Source: an uncultured Dysosmobacter sp. (GTDB lineage: Bacteria > Bacillota > Clostridia > Oscillospirales > Oscillospiraceae). Taken from it: a stretch of 64,000 nt of DNA. Below are positions 53,273 to 61,927 of the stretch, one piece after another. The DNA lies in assembly GCF_947631635.1 (NCBI RefSeq), contig NZ_CANRMB010000012.1, forward strand, positions 19,919 through 83,918, written 5' to 3'. Numbering within the stretch: position 1 is the stretch's first letter; each line of letters opens with the position of its first letter. Made by a program: the position numbers and the translations under genes. The notes under the pieces are model-generated. The model saw only the letters and a list, made by a program, of their open reading frames with translations, was not told where the DNA came from and ran no database searches.

Positions 53273-53280
53273 CAGCTACA

Positions 53281-53312
53281 AGGAGGAAATCCCCACCAGG
53301 GGATTTCCTCCT
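53281..53312. terminator. Perfect 14-bp hairpin
   Basis: AGGAGGAAATCCCC-ACCA-GGGGATTTCCTCCT. It has no T-run on either side. It may end the spo0A transcript from the left or the ADH operon from the right, or belong to the inserted element. Confidence 0.45.
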
Positions 53313-53386
53313 CGCATAAACAGGTACAAACAGATAAACCACCAAGCTATTTATTGTAACTAACACAGCTAAAGTCGTTAAAATGC

Positions 53387-54586
53387 TTAGGCAGTTGCAA
53401 CATTTGCCATATTGTAAATTTTGGAAACATCATCTTTATCCAAAACCATAAAGGTTCCAATTTTACGTCTTCCAAAATGTACGCAGCTACTGGAAAGCTG
53501 CTCAATTTCTTCTGCTGTTACCTGTCTGCCAAGCAGCTCAGGAATATTCGTCGGCATCCCTAAGGTCTTGAAATATTGTTCCGTCAAGCTGATTCCCTGA
53601 AGAGCCGTCTCCTCAAGGTCCTCATAGTTAATAGGAACATTCCACACTTGATTCGCAAATTCAACAAACCGCATCATGTCAGCTTTGTAAACATATCTTG
53701 CCCAGGAGCCCCAAACAGCTGCCAGGCCCGCGCCGTGGGCGACATTGAACATTCCGCCCAGTTCGTGTTCGATTTGGTGTGTTGCCCAGTCATCTGCCCG
53801 ACCAAGGCCAGTCAAATCATTGTGTGAAAGATTGCTTGCCCACAAGATCTCAGAACGGACTTGATAATCCTGCGGCTTCTTCAGAACAAGTCTTCCGTTA
53901 TCGATAACGTTTTTTAAAACTGCCACCGCAAGCATGTCACTCATATGGTTATGAGATCTCGGCGCAAAATAGCGTTCAAACGTATGCATCATAATGTCTA
54001 CCACGCCACATACGGTCTGATATTGAGGAAGTGTATACGTTAACTCCGGGTTCATAATTGCAAACTTCGGGCGGCTAAGCTCAGACTTATACCCGCGCTT
54101 CAAAAGTGTCTTTTCATCAGTCAAAACACTGGAACTGCTGGTTTCACTGCCAGCCGCCGCAATGGTAACAATGCTTCCCACAGGAAGGGCTGCTTCGACA
54201 GGATATTGTGCGCGTCGGTCATAGATTTCCCATACATCGCCTTGATATTTTACACCGTAAGCAATTGCTTTGGCGGAGTCTATCACACTGCCGCCGCCAA
54301 CAGCGAGAATAAAATCTACACCTTCTTCTTTGCAGAGTGTGATGCCTTCGCGCACTTTACCAATATGAGGATTCGGAACAACTCCGCCAAGTGATACATA
54401 TTCCAAGCCGGCAGATTTCAAGGACTGCTCAACCCGATCCAAGAGGCCGCTTCTTCTTGCGCTCTCAGAGCCGTAATGGACCAGCACTTTTGTCCCGCCC
54501 CACGATTTGATTTCTTCGCCTACATCATTTTCGGTTCCTCGGCCGAAAATAACCCGTGTAGACGAATTAAAAACGAAATTTTCCAC
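53387..54586 (-). CDS. Iron-containing alcohol dehydrogenase
   Basis: 399 residues from a GTG. NAD(P)-binding GGGSVIDSAKAIAYG near 97, iron-ligand region CGVVDIMMHTFERYF near 193 and HQIEHELGGMFNVAHGAGLA near 262 supply the Asp/His ligands. The family includes YqhD- and butanol-dehydrogenase-like aldehyde reductases. It is the last gene of the glycyl-radical operon, where it probably reduces the carbonyl product with NAD(P)H, but the substrate is inferred only from context. Confidence 0.92.
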   Translation of the reverse strand: MENFVFNSSTRVIFGRGTENDVGEEIKSWGGTKVLVHYGSESARRSGLLDRVEQSLKSAGLEYVSLGGVVPNPHIGKVREGITLCKEEGVDFILAVGGGSVIDSAKAIAYGVKYQGDVWEIYDRRAQYPVEAALPVGSIVTIAAAGSETSSSSVLTDEKTLLKRGYKSELSRPKFAIMNPELTYTLPQYQTVCGVVDIMMHTFERYFAPRSHNHMSDMLAVAVLKNVIDNGRLVLKKPQDYQVRSEILWASNLSHNDLTGLGRADDWATHQIEHELGGMFNVAHGAGLAAVWGSWARYVYKADMMRFVEFANQVWNVPINYEDLEETALQGISLTEQYFKTLGMPTNIPELLGRQVTAEEIEQLSSSCVHFGRRKIGTFMVLDKDDVSKIYNMANVATA

Positions 54587-54639
54587 ATTAATCCCTTCTT
54601 GCGTTTATATCTCGTTCATCACAATGTTTATGCTCGAAC

Positions 54640-54825
54640 TCAAACTTTATCGTAAGTAATCCCATTTCTGGCCACGTTATGCTTGGGGTATTCATTGAAA
54701 AAAACGCTTACTTTTTCCGGTTGAGCATCAACAGTCTCTACTGCAGCCTCGGTAATTTTTTTCACAAATGCTTCTTTCTGTTCCTGAGTCTTTCCCTCAA
54801 GGATATTTACAAAAATAGTAGGCAT
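54640..54825 (-). CDS. 4-oxalocrotonate tautomerase-like small protein
   Basis: 61 residues. After Met removal Pro1 would be the catalytic base (PTIFVNILEGKTQEQK). The beta-alpha-beta fold of 4-OT is intact (EAFVKKITEAAVETVDAQPEKVSVFF). The two arginines used by classical 4-OT are replaced (Lys11, Ser39), so its chemistry probably differs. A tautomerase in a glycyl-radical operon is unusual and suggests an enol/keto or imine step, or detoxification of a side product. Ribosome site is weak. Confidence 0.88.
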   Translation of the reverse strand: MPTIFVNILEGKTQEQKEAFVKKITEAAVETVDAQPEKVSVFFNEYPKHNVARNGITYDKV

Positions 54826-54896
54826 ATTTTATTCTGTCTTCTTTCTTAATTAATATCGTAACCTAAATTGACATTTGCAGCGTCTGGTATCCCCAA

Positions 54897-55944
54897 TTAG
54901 TATTTTTCGCCAATGGCCTGAATTTGGGAAACCAGATCCATAACGCCCATTTCCGTGCCGTATTTCTCAATGATGGGAGCGGCGGCAACACGGAAGGACT
55001 CCGTATCAATCTGGTCGTTAGTCAGCAGTTCAACCCCCAGATCAGGCAGTTCTTTGATTGCGCGGGCCTCCAGGTCGGAAACAAACTGCCGCTCATAAGC
55101 GCAAGCTTCCTTGGCGGCCTCCTTGCAGATGTTCTGCTGCTCTTCGGTTAGCTTGTTCCACAGAGACTCGCTCATCATCATCAGCATGGGAGCATAGACG
55201 TGGTTGGTCATGGACATGTATTTCTGAACCTCATAAACCTTCTGCGTGTAGATGGTCTGCACAGGGTTCTCCTGGCCGTCCACAGTACCCTGCTGCAGAG
55301 CGGTATAGACCTCGGTCCATGCCATAGGGGTAGGATCAGCACCCAGAGACTTCCAGTAATCCAGGTGGCAGGAGATTTCCATGGTGCGGATCTTCAGGCC
55401 CTGCATATCTGCGGCGCAAGTAACGGGATGGATGGAGTTGGTCTCCTGGCGCCAACCATTCTCGCCCCAGGCAAGGCCAATGATGCCGCTCTGCTCATAG
55501 AACATATCAATCAGTTCCTGACCAATTTCGCCATCCAGAACCTCATAAACATGTTCGGAATTTTTGAACAGATAGGGCAGAGAAAACAACTGCAACTCAG
55601 GGCAGAAACCGGTGACCGTGGAACTGTCGCAGACAGCGGCATCCACCGTACCCATCTGCAGGCCTTCTGCCAGCTCGCGATCATTGCCCAGCAGAGCGCT
55701 GGGATACACCTCGACCTGCAGGCTGCCGCCGGACTTTTCAGACACAAGCTCGGCAAACTTCAAGGATGCTGCGTGGAAGGGACTTTCTTCATTCAGAACA
55801 TGACCAATTTTAATGGTAATTACCTCGCTTGCCTCTGTGTTGTCAGAAGCAGGGGGGGGTATCTGCGGTGGAACTGGATCCGCAACCAGCCAGCAGGGAC
55901 ATCGTCATAACTACGGTCAGGCACAGGCAAATCAACTTTTTCAT
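54897..55944 (-). pseudogene. dctP: TRAP transporter solute-binding protein DctP, frameshifted at an eight-base G/C run
   Basis: An ATG at 55944 opens a lipoprotein signal peptide (KKLICLCLTVVMTMSLLAGC). That frame hits a stop soon after a run of eight C (minus strand; 55852-55859). With seven C, the frame would continue as SDNTEASEVITIKIGHVLNEE straight into the main DctP frame (ATG at 55763, 288 codons to the stop at 54897). Repaired, the protein is about 348 aa, normal for DctP. Conserved parts include GLKIRTMEISCHLDYWKSLG and TVDGQENPV. It is either phase-variable, a true mutation or a sequencing error. Confidence 0.85.
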
Positions 55945-55966
55945 TTTGGGGTCCTCTCTTTCCTTT

Positions 55967-56896
55967 TTAAATTTTTACTTTCACACCGCATCCAACCAAA
56001 ATTTTCCTTGCGTTTTCCATTTCTTCCGTACTCGGAACGTGGGAATGGAACTTATACGCTCTGCCGACAGTTGGATACTTTGATGCGCCATAGGAATGGT
56101 ACGGTAAAAGCTGAATCTCTGGAATATCAATTTTTTTGAGATACATTCCCGTTGCAACTAGATTCTCTTTTGAGTCATTAACTCCCGGAATGAAGGGCAT
56201 TCGAACAAGTACACGGCTTCCGGTTCTTTGCAGATATGCCAAATTGCTTAGGATGCGTTCATTAGAAACGGATGTGAATTTTTTGTGCATCTCGCTGTCC
56301 ATGAGTTTTATATCAAAATAGAACGTATCCACATATGATTGAACACTTTCAAGAATTTCTTTTGATGCAAATCCGCAAGTTTCCAAAACAGTTGAAATAT
56401 TGGCTTCATGAAATCTTCTTAGAGCATTTTTCAAAAAGTGCGGCTGCATCAGCGGTTCGCCGCCCGAAAACGTGACTCCTCCATTTGAGGCGTCAAAAAA
56501 AGGCCTGTCAGAAATCACTTGATGAAAAACTTCTTCAACTGTCATCTCCTGCCCCATCAGAGACATTGCGCCGGTATTGCAGGCTTGCTCGCAGTTACCA
56601 CAAACTGTACAAAGCTCCCGAGCAATGGTTGGCTTTCCGTCCAAAAAACGTATTGCCTGGTGAGGACAATGCACTTCACAGCTTCTGCATCCAATACAGT
56701 GTATCGTTTTCAGTGAAACCTCAATGTTCGCAGCTTGTGACTCCGGATTTGCACACCATGCGCAGCGCAGTGGACAGCCTTTCATAAATACAATCGTTCG
56801 GATTCCATCCCCATCATGAAGGGAATACCTCTGGATATTAAACACGATACCACGATCACAGTTAGAAATTGAGCTGTTCACCATTTTCACCACCAT
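55967..56896 (-). CDS. Glycyl-radical enzyme activating protein (radical SAM)
   Basis: 309 residues. The radical-SAM cluster motif is CPLRCAWC near 41. Two further ferredoxin-like clusters follow (CIGCRSCEVHCP near 67, CTVCGNCEQACN near 94), as in activases of the dehydratase/eliminase branch. GGVTFSGGEPLMQ near 138 binds SAM. It installs the glycyl radical on the enzyme encoded immediately upstream, 3 bp away. An alternative start lies at 56884. Confidence 0.95.
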   Translation of the reverse strand: MVVKMVNSSISNCDRGIVFNIQRYSLHDGDGIRTIVFMKGCPLRCAWCANPESQAANIEVSLKTIHCIGCRSCEVHCPHQAIRFLDGKPTIARELCTVCGNCEQACNTGAMSLMGQEMTVEEVFHQVISDRPFFDASNGGVTFSGGEPLMQPHFLKNALRRFHEANISTVLETCGFASKEILESVQSYVDTFYFDIKLMDSEMHKKFTSVSNERILSNLAYLQRTGSRVLVRMPFIPGVNDSKENLVATGMYLKKIDIPEIQLLPYHSYGASKYPTVGRAYKFHSHVPSTEEMENARKILVGCGVKVKI

Positions 56897-56899
56897 TGT

Positions 56900-59278
56900 T
56901 TAGAAATCTTGCTCTGTGCGATTAATAATATCATCCTGCATTTTCCGATCCAGATCCACAAAGTTAGCACTGTAGCCAGCCACACGAACAATCAGATCTC
57001 TATGATTTTGCGGATCATTTTGCGCTGCCAGCAACTCTTCACGGGATACCACGTTGAATTGAATATGCATCAATCCCAATTTCATGAAAGAGTGAATGAA
57101 AGATACGAGCTTTCGCATATCTTCTTCCGTGCGCAGCGACGTAGGATGCAATTTCATGTTCAATAGCGTTCCATTTGTGGCATTTGCATGATTAATACGG
57201 GAAACAGAAAGCAGCACGCTTGTGGGACCGTTAATATCACAACCACTCACCGGGGAAATTCCATCGTTCAGGGGGGTTCCAGACAGCCTTCCGCTCGGAA
57301 GCGCACCAACCACTGTCCCCAAAGGCACATGAGATGCCACCGGGAACAGGCCCGGGCGATATTTGCCGCCGCGAACGCATGCATATTGGCTGACTTCTTC
57401 ACAGTACGAATCCGCGACTCTTTTTGCGAGTTCATCTACCTCCTGAATGTTGTTTCCATATTTTTCAACCTTGTTGACCAGGCCGGCCCGCAGATACTCA
57501 TTGTTCTCAAAATTGCTGTCAAGAGCTTCGACCAGTTCCGAAAGCGTCATCTTCTTTTCTTCAAAAACGACTTTCTTAAGAACCATCAACGAATCAACTA
57601 CATTAGACAAGCCAACGCCTTGAACACCAACGTAATTGAACTGTGCACCGCCTCGAGCAACATCAACGCCTTTCTCGAGACAGCCGTCAATCATAGCGGA
57701 CATGAACGGGATCGGTATCAGCTCACCGTGCATCTGGTCCCATGTATTGAGCATAATGACCATCTGCTTAACAAAATATTTAATCTGGTAATTGTATGCT
57801 CTCTCAACCGCGTCATAAGATGTCAACTCCTCAGCCGTTCCGGTTTTGGGGCCAAGCTGAACTCCAGAAAATGGATCAACACCATTATGCAGGGCCAATT
57901 CCAAGCACTTTGCCATATTAAGCATGGCAGCATTCGTCCATCCGTTAGTTCCGTTGGATACTACCGGTTCAACGCAACCAACGATTCCATAATTTCGGGC
58001 CTGCTGCAAGGTTACAGAAGGCTCTTTCATCAAAGAAGGTATCATCACCTCATCATTGAAAATAGCTGGCTTTCCGCCGCCGCTTTTGATATCAGAAATT
58101 GCTTGCATTAAGAACTCATCGCGCACGCCATCATGAACTCGAATGGAGAGGTTTGGCTGATCCATATGCACGTTCTCATCACCGCGCAGGAAGAGCGTGC
58201 TGACAACGTTGTACCCATCATTGCCATCAGGTGTTTGGCCTCCCAAAATCAAGTTTTGCGTCATGTTGACGCCGCCAAAATAACTCGTCTTGGGCGGGAC
58301 ATCCGCAATTCGGGTAATTTCGTTGCACTTTAGGCAAAAGCAATCCACCAGTTCCTGGGCCGCATCATTTGTTAAGCCATTCTCTTCCACATCTCGGATG
58401 TAGGCATCGTAGAGATACTGATCTGCTCTTCCGAAAGAAAATGCAAAGCCATCCCCTTCGATTTGCACAGTCAGGTGGATGAACCACAAACTCTGCAACG
58501 CCTCCTGGAAATTTCGTGCGCTATAATAAGGGACACGGCGGCAGGTCTCCGCAATCTTACGCAGTTCTTCCCTGCGGGAATCAGAAACATCTGCCTGTTC
58601 CGCCAATCTGCATGCTTCTGCGGCATAGCGTTCAGAAAAAGTTTTAATTGCCTGACATACAATCAAAATGCTCTGATAGAAATTACTACGGTCTAAGCTA
58701 TCCGGCTGTGCATAATCTATTGCAGCCAACTGTTTTTTCGCGTCATTTTCAACACTTTGAAAACCATTTCGGACAATACGACCATAGTTAGGGACAAAAT
58801 GTCCCACATGCCCCCGCAGATTCAAGCTCGGGGAAATGACAGGGTATTTGAATCCATATTGAAACTTAGTCTCTGCATTTAGCCGCTGCATCGATTGATA
58901 TAAAACCGTTTGATGCTCCCAATAAGGCAGCAGCTGTCTAAGTTCATTTTTTGATTCTTCTGAGATTTCGAACTTACGCATTTCGCGAGTTGCAAACGTA
59001 TCTAATTCGTCCAAAACCCAGTTGGCGCCGGTTTCCGGAAAAACAGACGCAGCCGCCGGTTTGCTTGCCTGGCTACCTACGATGAGCTCACCATCGCGAA
59101 TATAAATTGTTTTGTTTTCCAGAATATGCTGCAGCGCTTTTGCTCTGCGAATATAGGGGTGCTCGCCTTCTGTTTGGCGATAGCTTTCTGTGATCAACCG
59201 GGCGCGTTCCACGCAAATTGATTTGGGGTACTGCAAGTACTCCCGTTTCAATTTCTCAACTCTCACTGTTAGTGCCAT
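56900..59278 (-). CDS. Glycyl radical enzyme of the dehydratase/C-X lyase branch, substrate unknown
   Basis: 792 residues. The catalytic cysteine is C435 with E437 in YGIVGCVEPVV. The glycine radical site is G768 in VRVAGYSANF. GCVEP places it with CutC, glycerol/propanediol dehydratase, HypD and sulfonate lyases, not pyruvate formate-lyase. The alcohol-site region reads EGDGFAFSFGRADQ where glycerol dehydratase-type enzymes have ESNGHSxSxGRxDQ, so the polar Asn/His/Ser set is changed and the substrate is probably different. Start chosen at 59278 because AAGGAGG lies 11 bp upstream. With DctPQM import and an aldehyde reductase, a sulfonate or hydroxy-acid substrate is plausible. Confidence 0.92.
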   Translation of the reverse strand: MALTVRVEKLKREYLQYPKSICVERARLITESYRQTEGEHPYIRRAKALQHILENKTIYIRDGELIVGSQASKPAAASVFPETGANWVLDELDTFATREMRKFEISEESKNELRQLLPYWEHQTVLYQSMQRLNAETKFQYGFKYPVISPSLNLRGHVGHFVPNYGRIVRNGFQSVENDAKKQLAAIDYAQPDSLDRSNFYQSILIVCQAIKTFSERYAAEACRLAEQADVSDSRREELRKIAETCRRVPYYSARNFQEALQSLWFIHLTVQIEGDGFAFSFGRADQYLYDAYIRDVEENGLTNDAAQELVDCFCLKCNEITRIADVPPKTSYFGGVNMTQNLILGGQTPDGNDGYNVVSTLFLRGDENVHMDQPNLSIRVHDGVRDEFLMQAISDIKSGGGKPAIFNDEVMIPSLMKEPSVTLQQARNYGIVGCVEPVVSNGTNGWTNAAMLNMAKCLELALHNGVDPFSGVQLGPKTGTAEELTSYDAVERAYNYQIKYFVKQMVIMLNTWDQMHGELIPIPFMSAMIDGCLEKGVDVARGGAQFNYVGVQGVGLSNVVDSLMVLKKVVFEEKKMTLSELVEALDSNFENNEYLRAGLVNKVEKYGNNIQEVDELAKRVADSYCEEVSQYACVRGGKYRPGLFPVASHVPLGTVVGALPSGRLSGTPLNDGISPVSGCDINGPTSVLLSVSRINHANATNGTLLNMKLHPTSLRTEEDMRKLVSFIHSFMKLGLMHIQFNVVSREELLAAQNDPQNHRDLIVRVAGYSANFVDLDRKMQDDIINRTEQDF

Positions 59279-59326
59279 ATAACCCACAACCTCCTTCAAA
59301 TAACTTTTTTCTTCCAGCCGAAAGAA

Positions 59327-60613
59327 TCAAACCAAGTTTAGCAACCTCGGCAAAAACAGCGCCAGCGGCTCACAGAAGGTGACCAATAGGACAACGGCTA
59401 CACAAGCGCCCAGCAACGGAATCAGCCACCGCACGGTATCTTCAATCTTCAGCTTCATTAATCCGCAGGCAACATAGAGGTTGACACCCAAGGGCGGAGT
59501 TACCAATCCCAGACACAGGTTAGCGACCATGAAACAACCAAAATGAATTGGATTAACACCGATAGACTCCATAATAGGCAAAAGCATGGGAGCAAAAATG
59601 ACAATTGATGCATTCAGCTCGATGAAACAGCCACTAATCAGCAGCATACCGTTCAACAACAGCAGCAACAGCACTTTATTGCTGGTGATAGCCAGCACAC
59701 CCGCCGCAATCGCATTGGTCACGCGGAAACTGGACATAACCCAACTGAAACTCTGTGCGCAGGCAATAACAAACATAACCATGGCGCTGGTTAGCGCAGA
59801 ATCCACGAAAATTTTCGGCAGGTCCTTAATCTTCAGTTCTTTATATACGACAAATCCCAAGAACAAGCCGTAAACCGCCGCAACAATGGCCGCTTCCGTC
59901 GGAGTAAAGACACCACCGTAGATGCCCCCCAAAACGATCAAAGGCATAAAAATGACCCAAATGGCTTCCTTTGTCGCGACTAAAACATTTTTTGCAGAAA
60001 ACTTTACATCAGTTCCAACAAATCCCCGCTTTTTAGAAATAAAATAAACCATAATGCAGAGCACTAATGCAATCATAATGCCGGGGATAACACCGCTCAT
60101 AAAGAGCGCGCCGATAGAAACGCCGGTCGCCACTCCAAATGTGACGAATAAAACGCTGGGAGGAATCAGGGGTCCAAGTGCGCCAGCAGTCGCTGTCAAA
60201 GAAGTTGCGAACTTCTTATCATAATTGTTCGCTTCCATTGCGGGTATCATAATTCCGCCAACCGCAGCCGTTGTTGCCGGCCCAGATCCAGAGATCGCAG
60301 CAAAAAACATACTGGTAACAACTGTCACAAGGCCTAACCCGCCGGTCATTTGCCCAACGAAAGAAGACGCGAAATTAATCAACCGCTTTGACAAGCCGCC
60401 GTGCTCCATGATGGAACCCGCAACAATAAAAAAGGGAATTGCCATCATAGGAAATGAGTCCGTAGCAGAATACATTCGCTGTGCAATAACCGCTAAAGAA
60501 ACGTCTCCGCTTACTGCCAATGTAATAATTGCCGATAACCCCACACAAATCGCAATTGGAACGCCCAAAATCAAAAGTAACGCGAAAATACCAAAAAGCA
60601 TGCCTCCAACCAC
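59327..60613 (-). CDS. dctM: TRAP transporter large permease DctM
   Basis: 428 residues from a GTG after AGGTGGG. Hydrophobic throughout, with FFAAISGSGPATTAAVGGIMIPAM near 100 and TATAGALGPLIPPSVLFVTFG near 140 as substrate/Na+ site motifs, and GLVTPPLGVNLYVACG near 372. It forms the transport channel with DctQ and receives ligand from DctP. The gene lies between dctQ and the glycyl radical enzyme gene. Confidence 0.95.
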   Translation of the reverse strand: MVGGMLFGIFALLLILGVPIAICVGLSAIITLAVSGDVSLAVIAQRMYSATDSFPMMAIPFFIVAGSIMEHGGLSKRLINFASSFVGQMTGGLGLVTVVTSMFFAAISGSGPATTAAVGGIMIPAMEANNYDKKFATSLTATAGALGPLIPPSVLFVTFGVATGVSIGALFMSGVIPGIMIALVLCIMVYFISKKRGFVGTDVKFSAKNVLVATKEAIWVIFMPLIVLGGIYGGVFTPTEAAIVAAVYGLFLGFVVYKELKIKDLPKIFVDSALTSAMVMFVIACAQSFSWVMSSFRVTNAIAAGVLAITSNKVLLLLLLNGMLLISGCFIELNASIVIFAPMLLPIMESIGVNPIHFGCFMVANLCLGLVTPPLGVNLYVACGLMKLKIEDTVRWLIPLLGACVAVVLLVTFCEPLALFLPRLLNLV

Positions 60614-60630
60614 TTCTGTTCACCCACCTT

Positions 60631-61152
60631 TTATAAATTTACTTCAATGTCCTTTTTGTTAAATGCTTCTTCAATTGACGCAAGGAGCCTTGCAATGCAT
60701 TGAACCACCATTATTCCGAAAGAGCATGTCAAGCCAAGATAAGGAATATACATAGGAATATGCATTGCCGGAGAAATCTGGTTTTTGGAAATTTGTAATG
60801 TTATAATCTCAAGGCTGAACCAAAATACAATTCCGCAGAACACCAATGTTGCGACTTCACGGAAGATGTTCAACGCTTTCTGTACCGGCACAGGGAGTCG
60901 ATCCACCACAACGCGCACATCTGTATGTGTTCCTCGCATAATTCCCATGCTTGCTGCAATGTAAGTCAGCCAGACAAAGCTGAACCGCAAAAGCTCCTCA
61001 GACCATGGAAGCGAAGCTTTTAGTATAAAGCGGCATACAACCTGCATAAAACCGACAATAATTGTTTCAGCAAAAATAACTGTTATTATCCATCTTTCGA
61101 TTTTATCTATGCCGTTAGTAAGAATACTTAGTACATCTCTGCATTTTTTCAT
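60631..61152 (-). CDS. dctQ: TRAP transporter small permease DctQ
   Basis: 173 residues, four membrane helices. WSEELLRFSFVWLTYIAASMGI near 48 and the loop RGTHTDVRVVVDRLP are the DctQ signature. The ATG at 61152 is used because AGGAAAGGG lies 8 bp before it; the earlier in-frame ATG precedes that ribosome site. First gene of the catabolic operon. Confidence 0.92.
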   Translation of the reverse strand: MKKCRDVLSILTNGIDKIERWIITVIFAETIIVGFMQVVCRFILKASLPWSEELLRFSFVWLTYIAASMGIMRGTHTDVRVVVDRLPVPVQKALNIFREVATLVFCGIVFWFSLEIITLQISKNQISPAMHIPMYIPYLGLTCSFGIMVVQCIARLLASIEEAFNKKDIEVNL

Positions 61153-61308
61153 AATTATGACCCTTTCCTCCAAAATCAACATATTTTATAGCCGATAATT
61201 GTGATAAACTGATCTCATGGATTCTTGCTCTGTCGGTGCAGGCATAAGGTTTGTTTTACAAATGTTTATCCTCAGCTGCAAGGATATCTGCCGGAGTAAA
61301 GCCGGCGT

Positions 61309-61413
61309 TTACAGTTCAGCAGCTATGGCCTTGGCGGCAGTCAAGGCCCGGTCAGAGCTGTCCGCCACACAGCCGCCACAGATAGCCTGCCGCTTATCGC
61401 CGTTTTCTCTCAG
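61309..61413 (-). pseudogene. C-terminal gene fragment, unidentified
   Basis: 34 codons read LRENGDKRQAICGGCVADSSD... ending TAAKAIAAEL and a stop, bounded by TGA on the 5' side. The segment is GC-rich like the core genome and unlike its surroundings. It is probably the stump of a gene cut when the island arrived. Parent family not recognised. Confidence 0.35.
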
Positions 61414-61835
61414 TCAATAATAGTCAGCCGTCTTCAAAGCTGTCAATCGTCAAATATCTGTCACACCAGGAAGCATCTCCCTTATAAATCTCAAAATCGC
61501 TCCAAAAGAGTTTGTTCCAAACATGGTACAAGCTATATAATACCTAATACCATAAATCTTACTTTTGAATATGCGCCTCCAATCCCACTATCAGTTTTTC
61601 TGCTTTCCAGGAAAACGCAAAGCACAGAGGTGTAACATTTCTTCAACAGGTGAGACTGTCTCATTCGTGGTACCGTTTTCATAAAAATATAATACCAGCT
61701 TATTTCTTCTTATTCAATACAACATTTTTTAAGAAAAACTACACTTAATTTTGGATGAAATGTCATAAGAAAAAATGAGATGAGAAAAATAAGAGAAAAA
61801 ACAAGAGAATTTTGTACAATATATACCAATGATTT

Positions 61836-61849
61836 TGCAACCGGTTTCT
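61836..61849. promoter_or_regulatory. Putative LacI-type operator
   Basis: TGCAACCGGTTTCT has the central-CG, AAcCGgTT symmetry of LacI/GalR operators. It would suit autoregulation by the adjacent regulator. Confidence 0.45.
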
Positions 61850-61927
61850 ATTTTAATTTTATTGATAATGCGTTGATTTTCGACTATTTTAGATATAAAA
61901 TAAGAAAAAATATTTAGGGGTATGCAT

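Larger units (their letters stand above)
61153..61927. other. Divergent control region with gene remnants
   Basis: 775 bp between dctQ and the LacI gene. The left part contains a GC-rich coding-like fragment (61309-61413). From about 61430 the DNA is AT-rich. A CG-centred dyad, GCAACCGGTTTC (AACCGGTT at 61839-61846), resembles LacI-family operators and lies 82 bp before the regulator start. I could not fix the operon promoter with confidence. Confidence 0.5.

Noticed and set aside
56900..59278. Choline trimethylamine-lyase (CutC) or pyruvate formate-lyase
   Set aside because: The GCVEP cysteine motif excludes formate-lyase. There are no microcompartment genes, and the substrate loop does not read like CutC, so a specific name is not justified.
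61217..61420. 67-codon plus-strand frame in the operon control region
   Set aside because: No ribosome site and low-complexity composition; the opposite-strand reading gives a more protein-like fragment.
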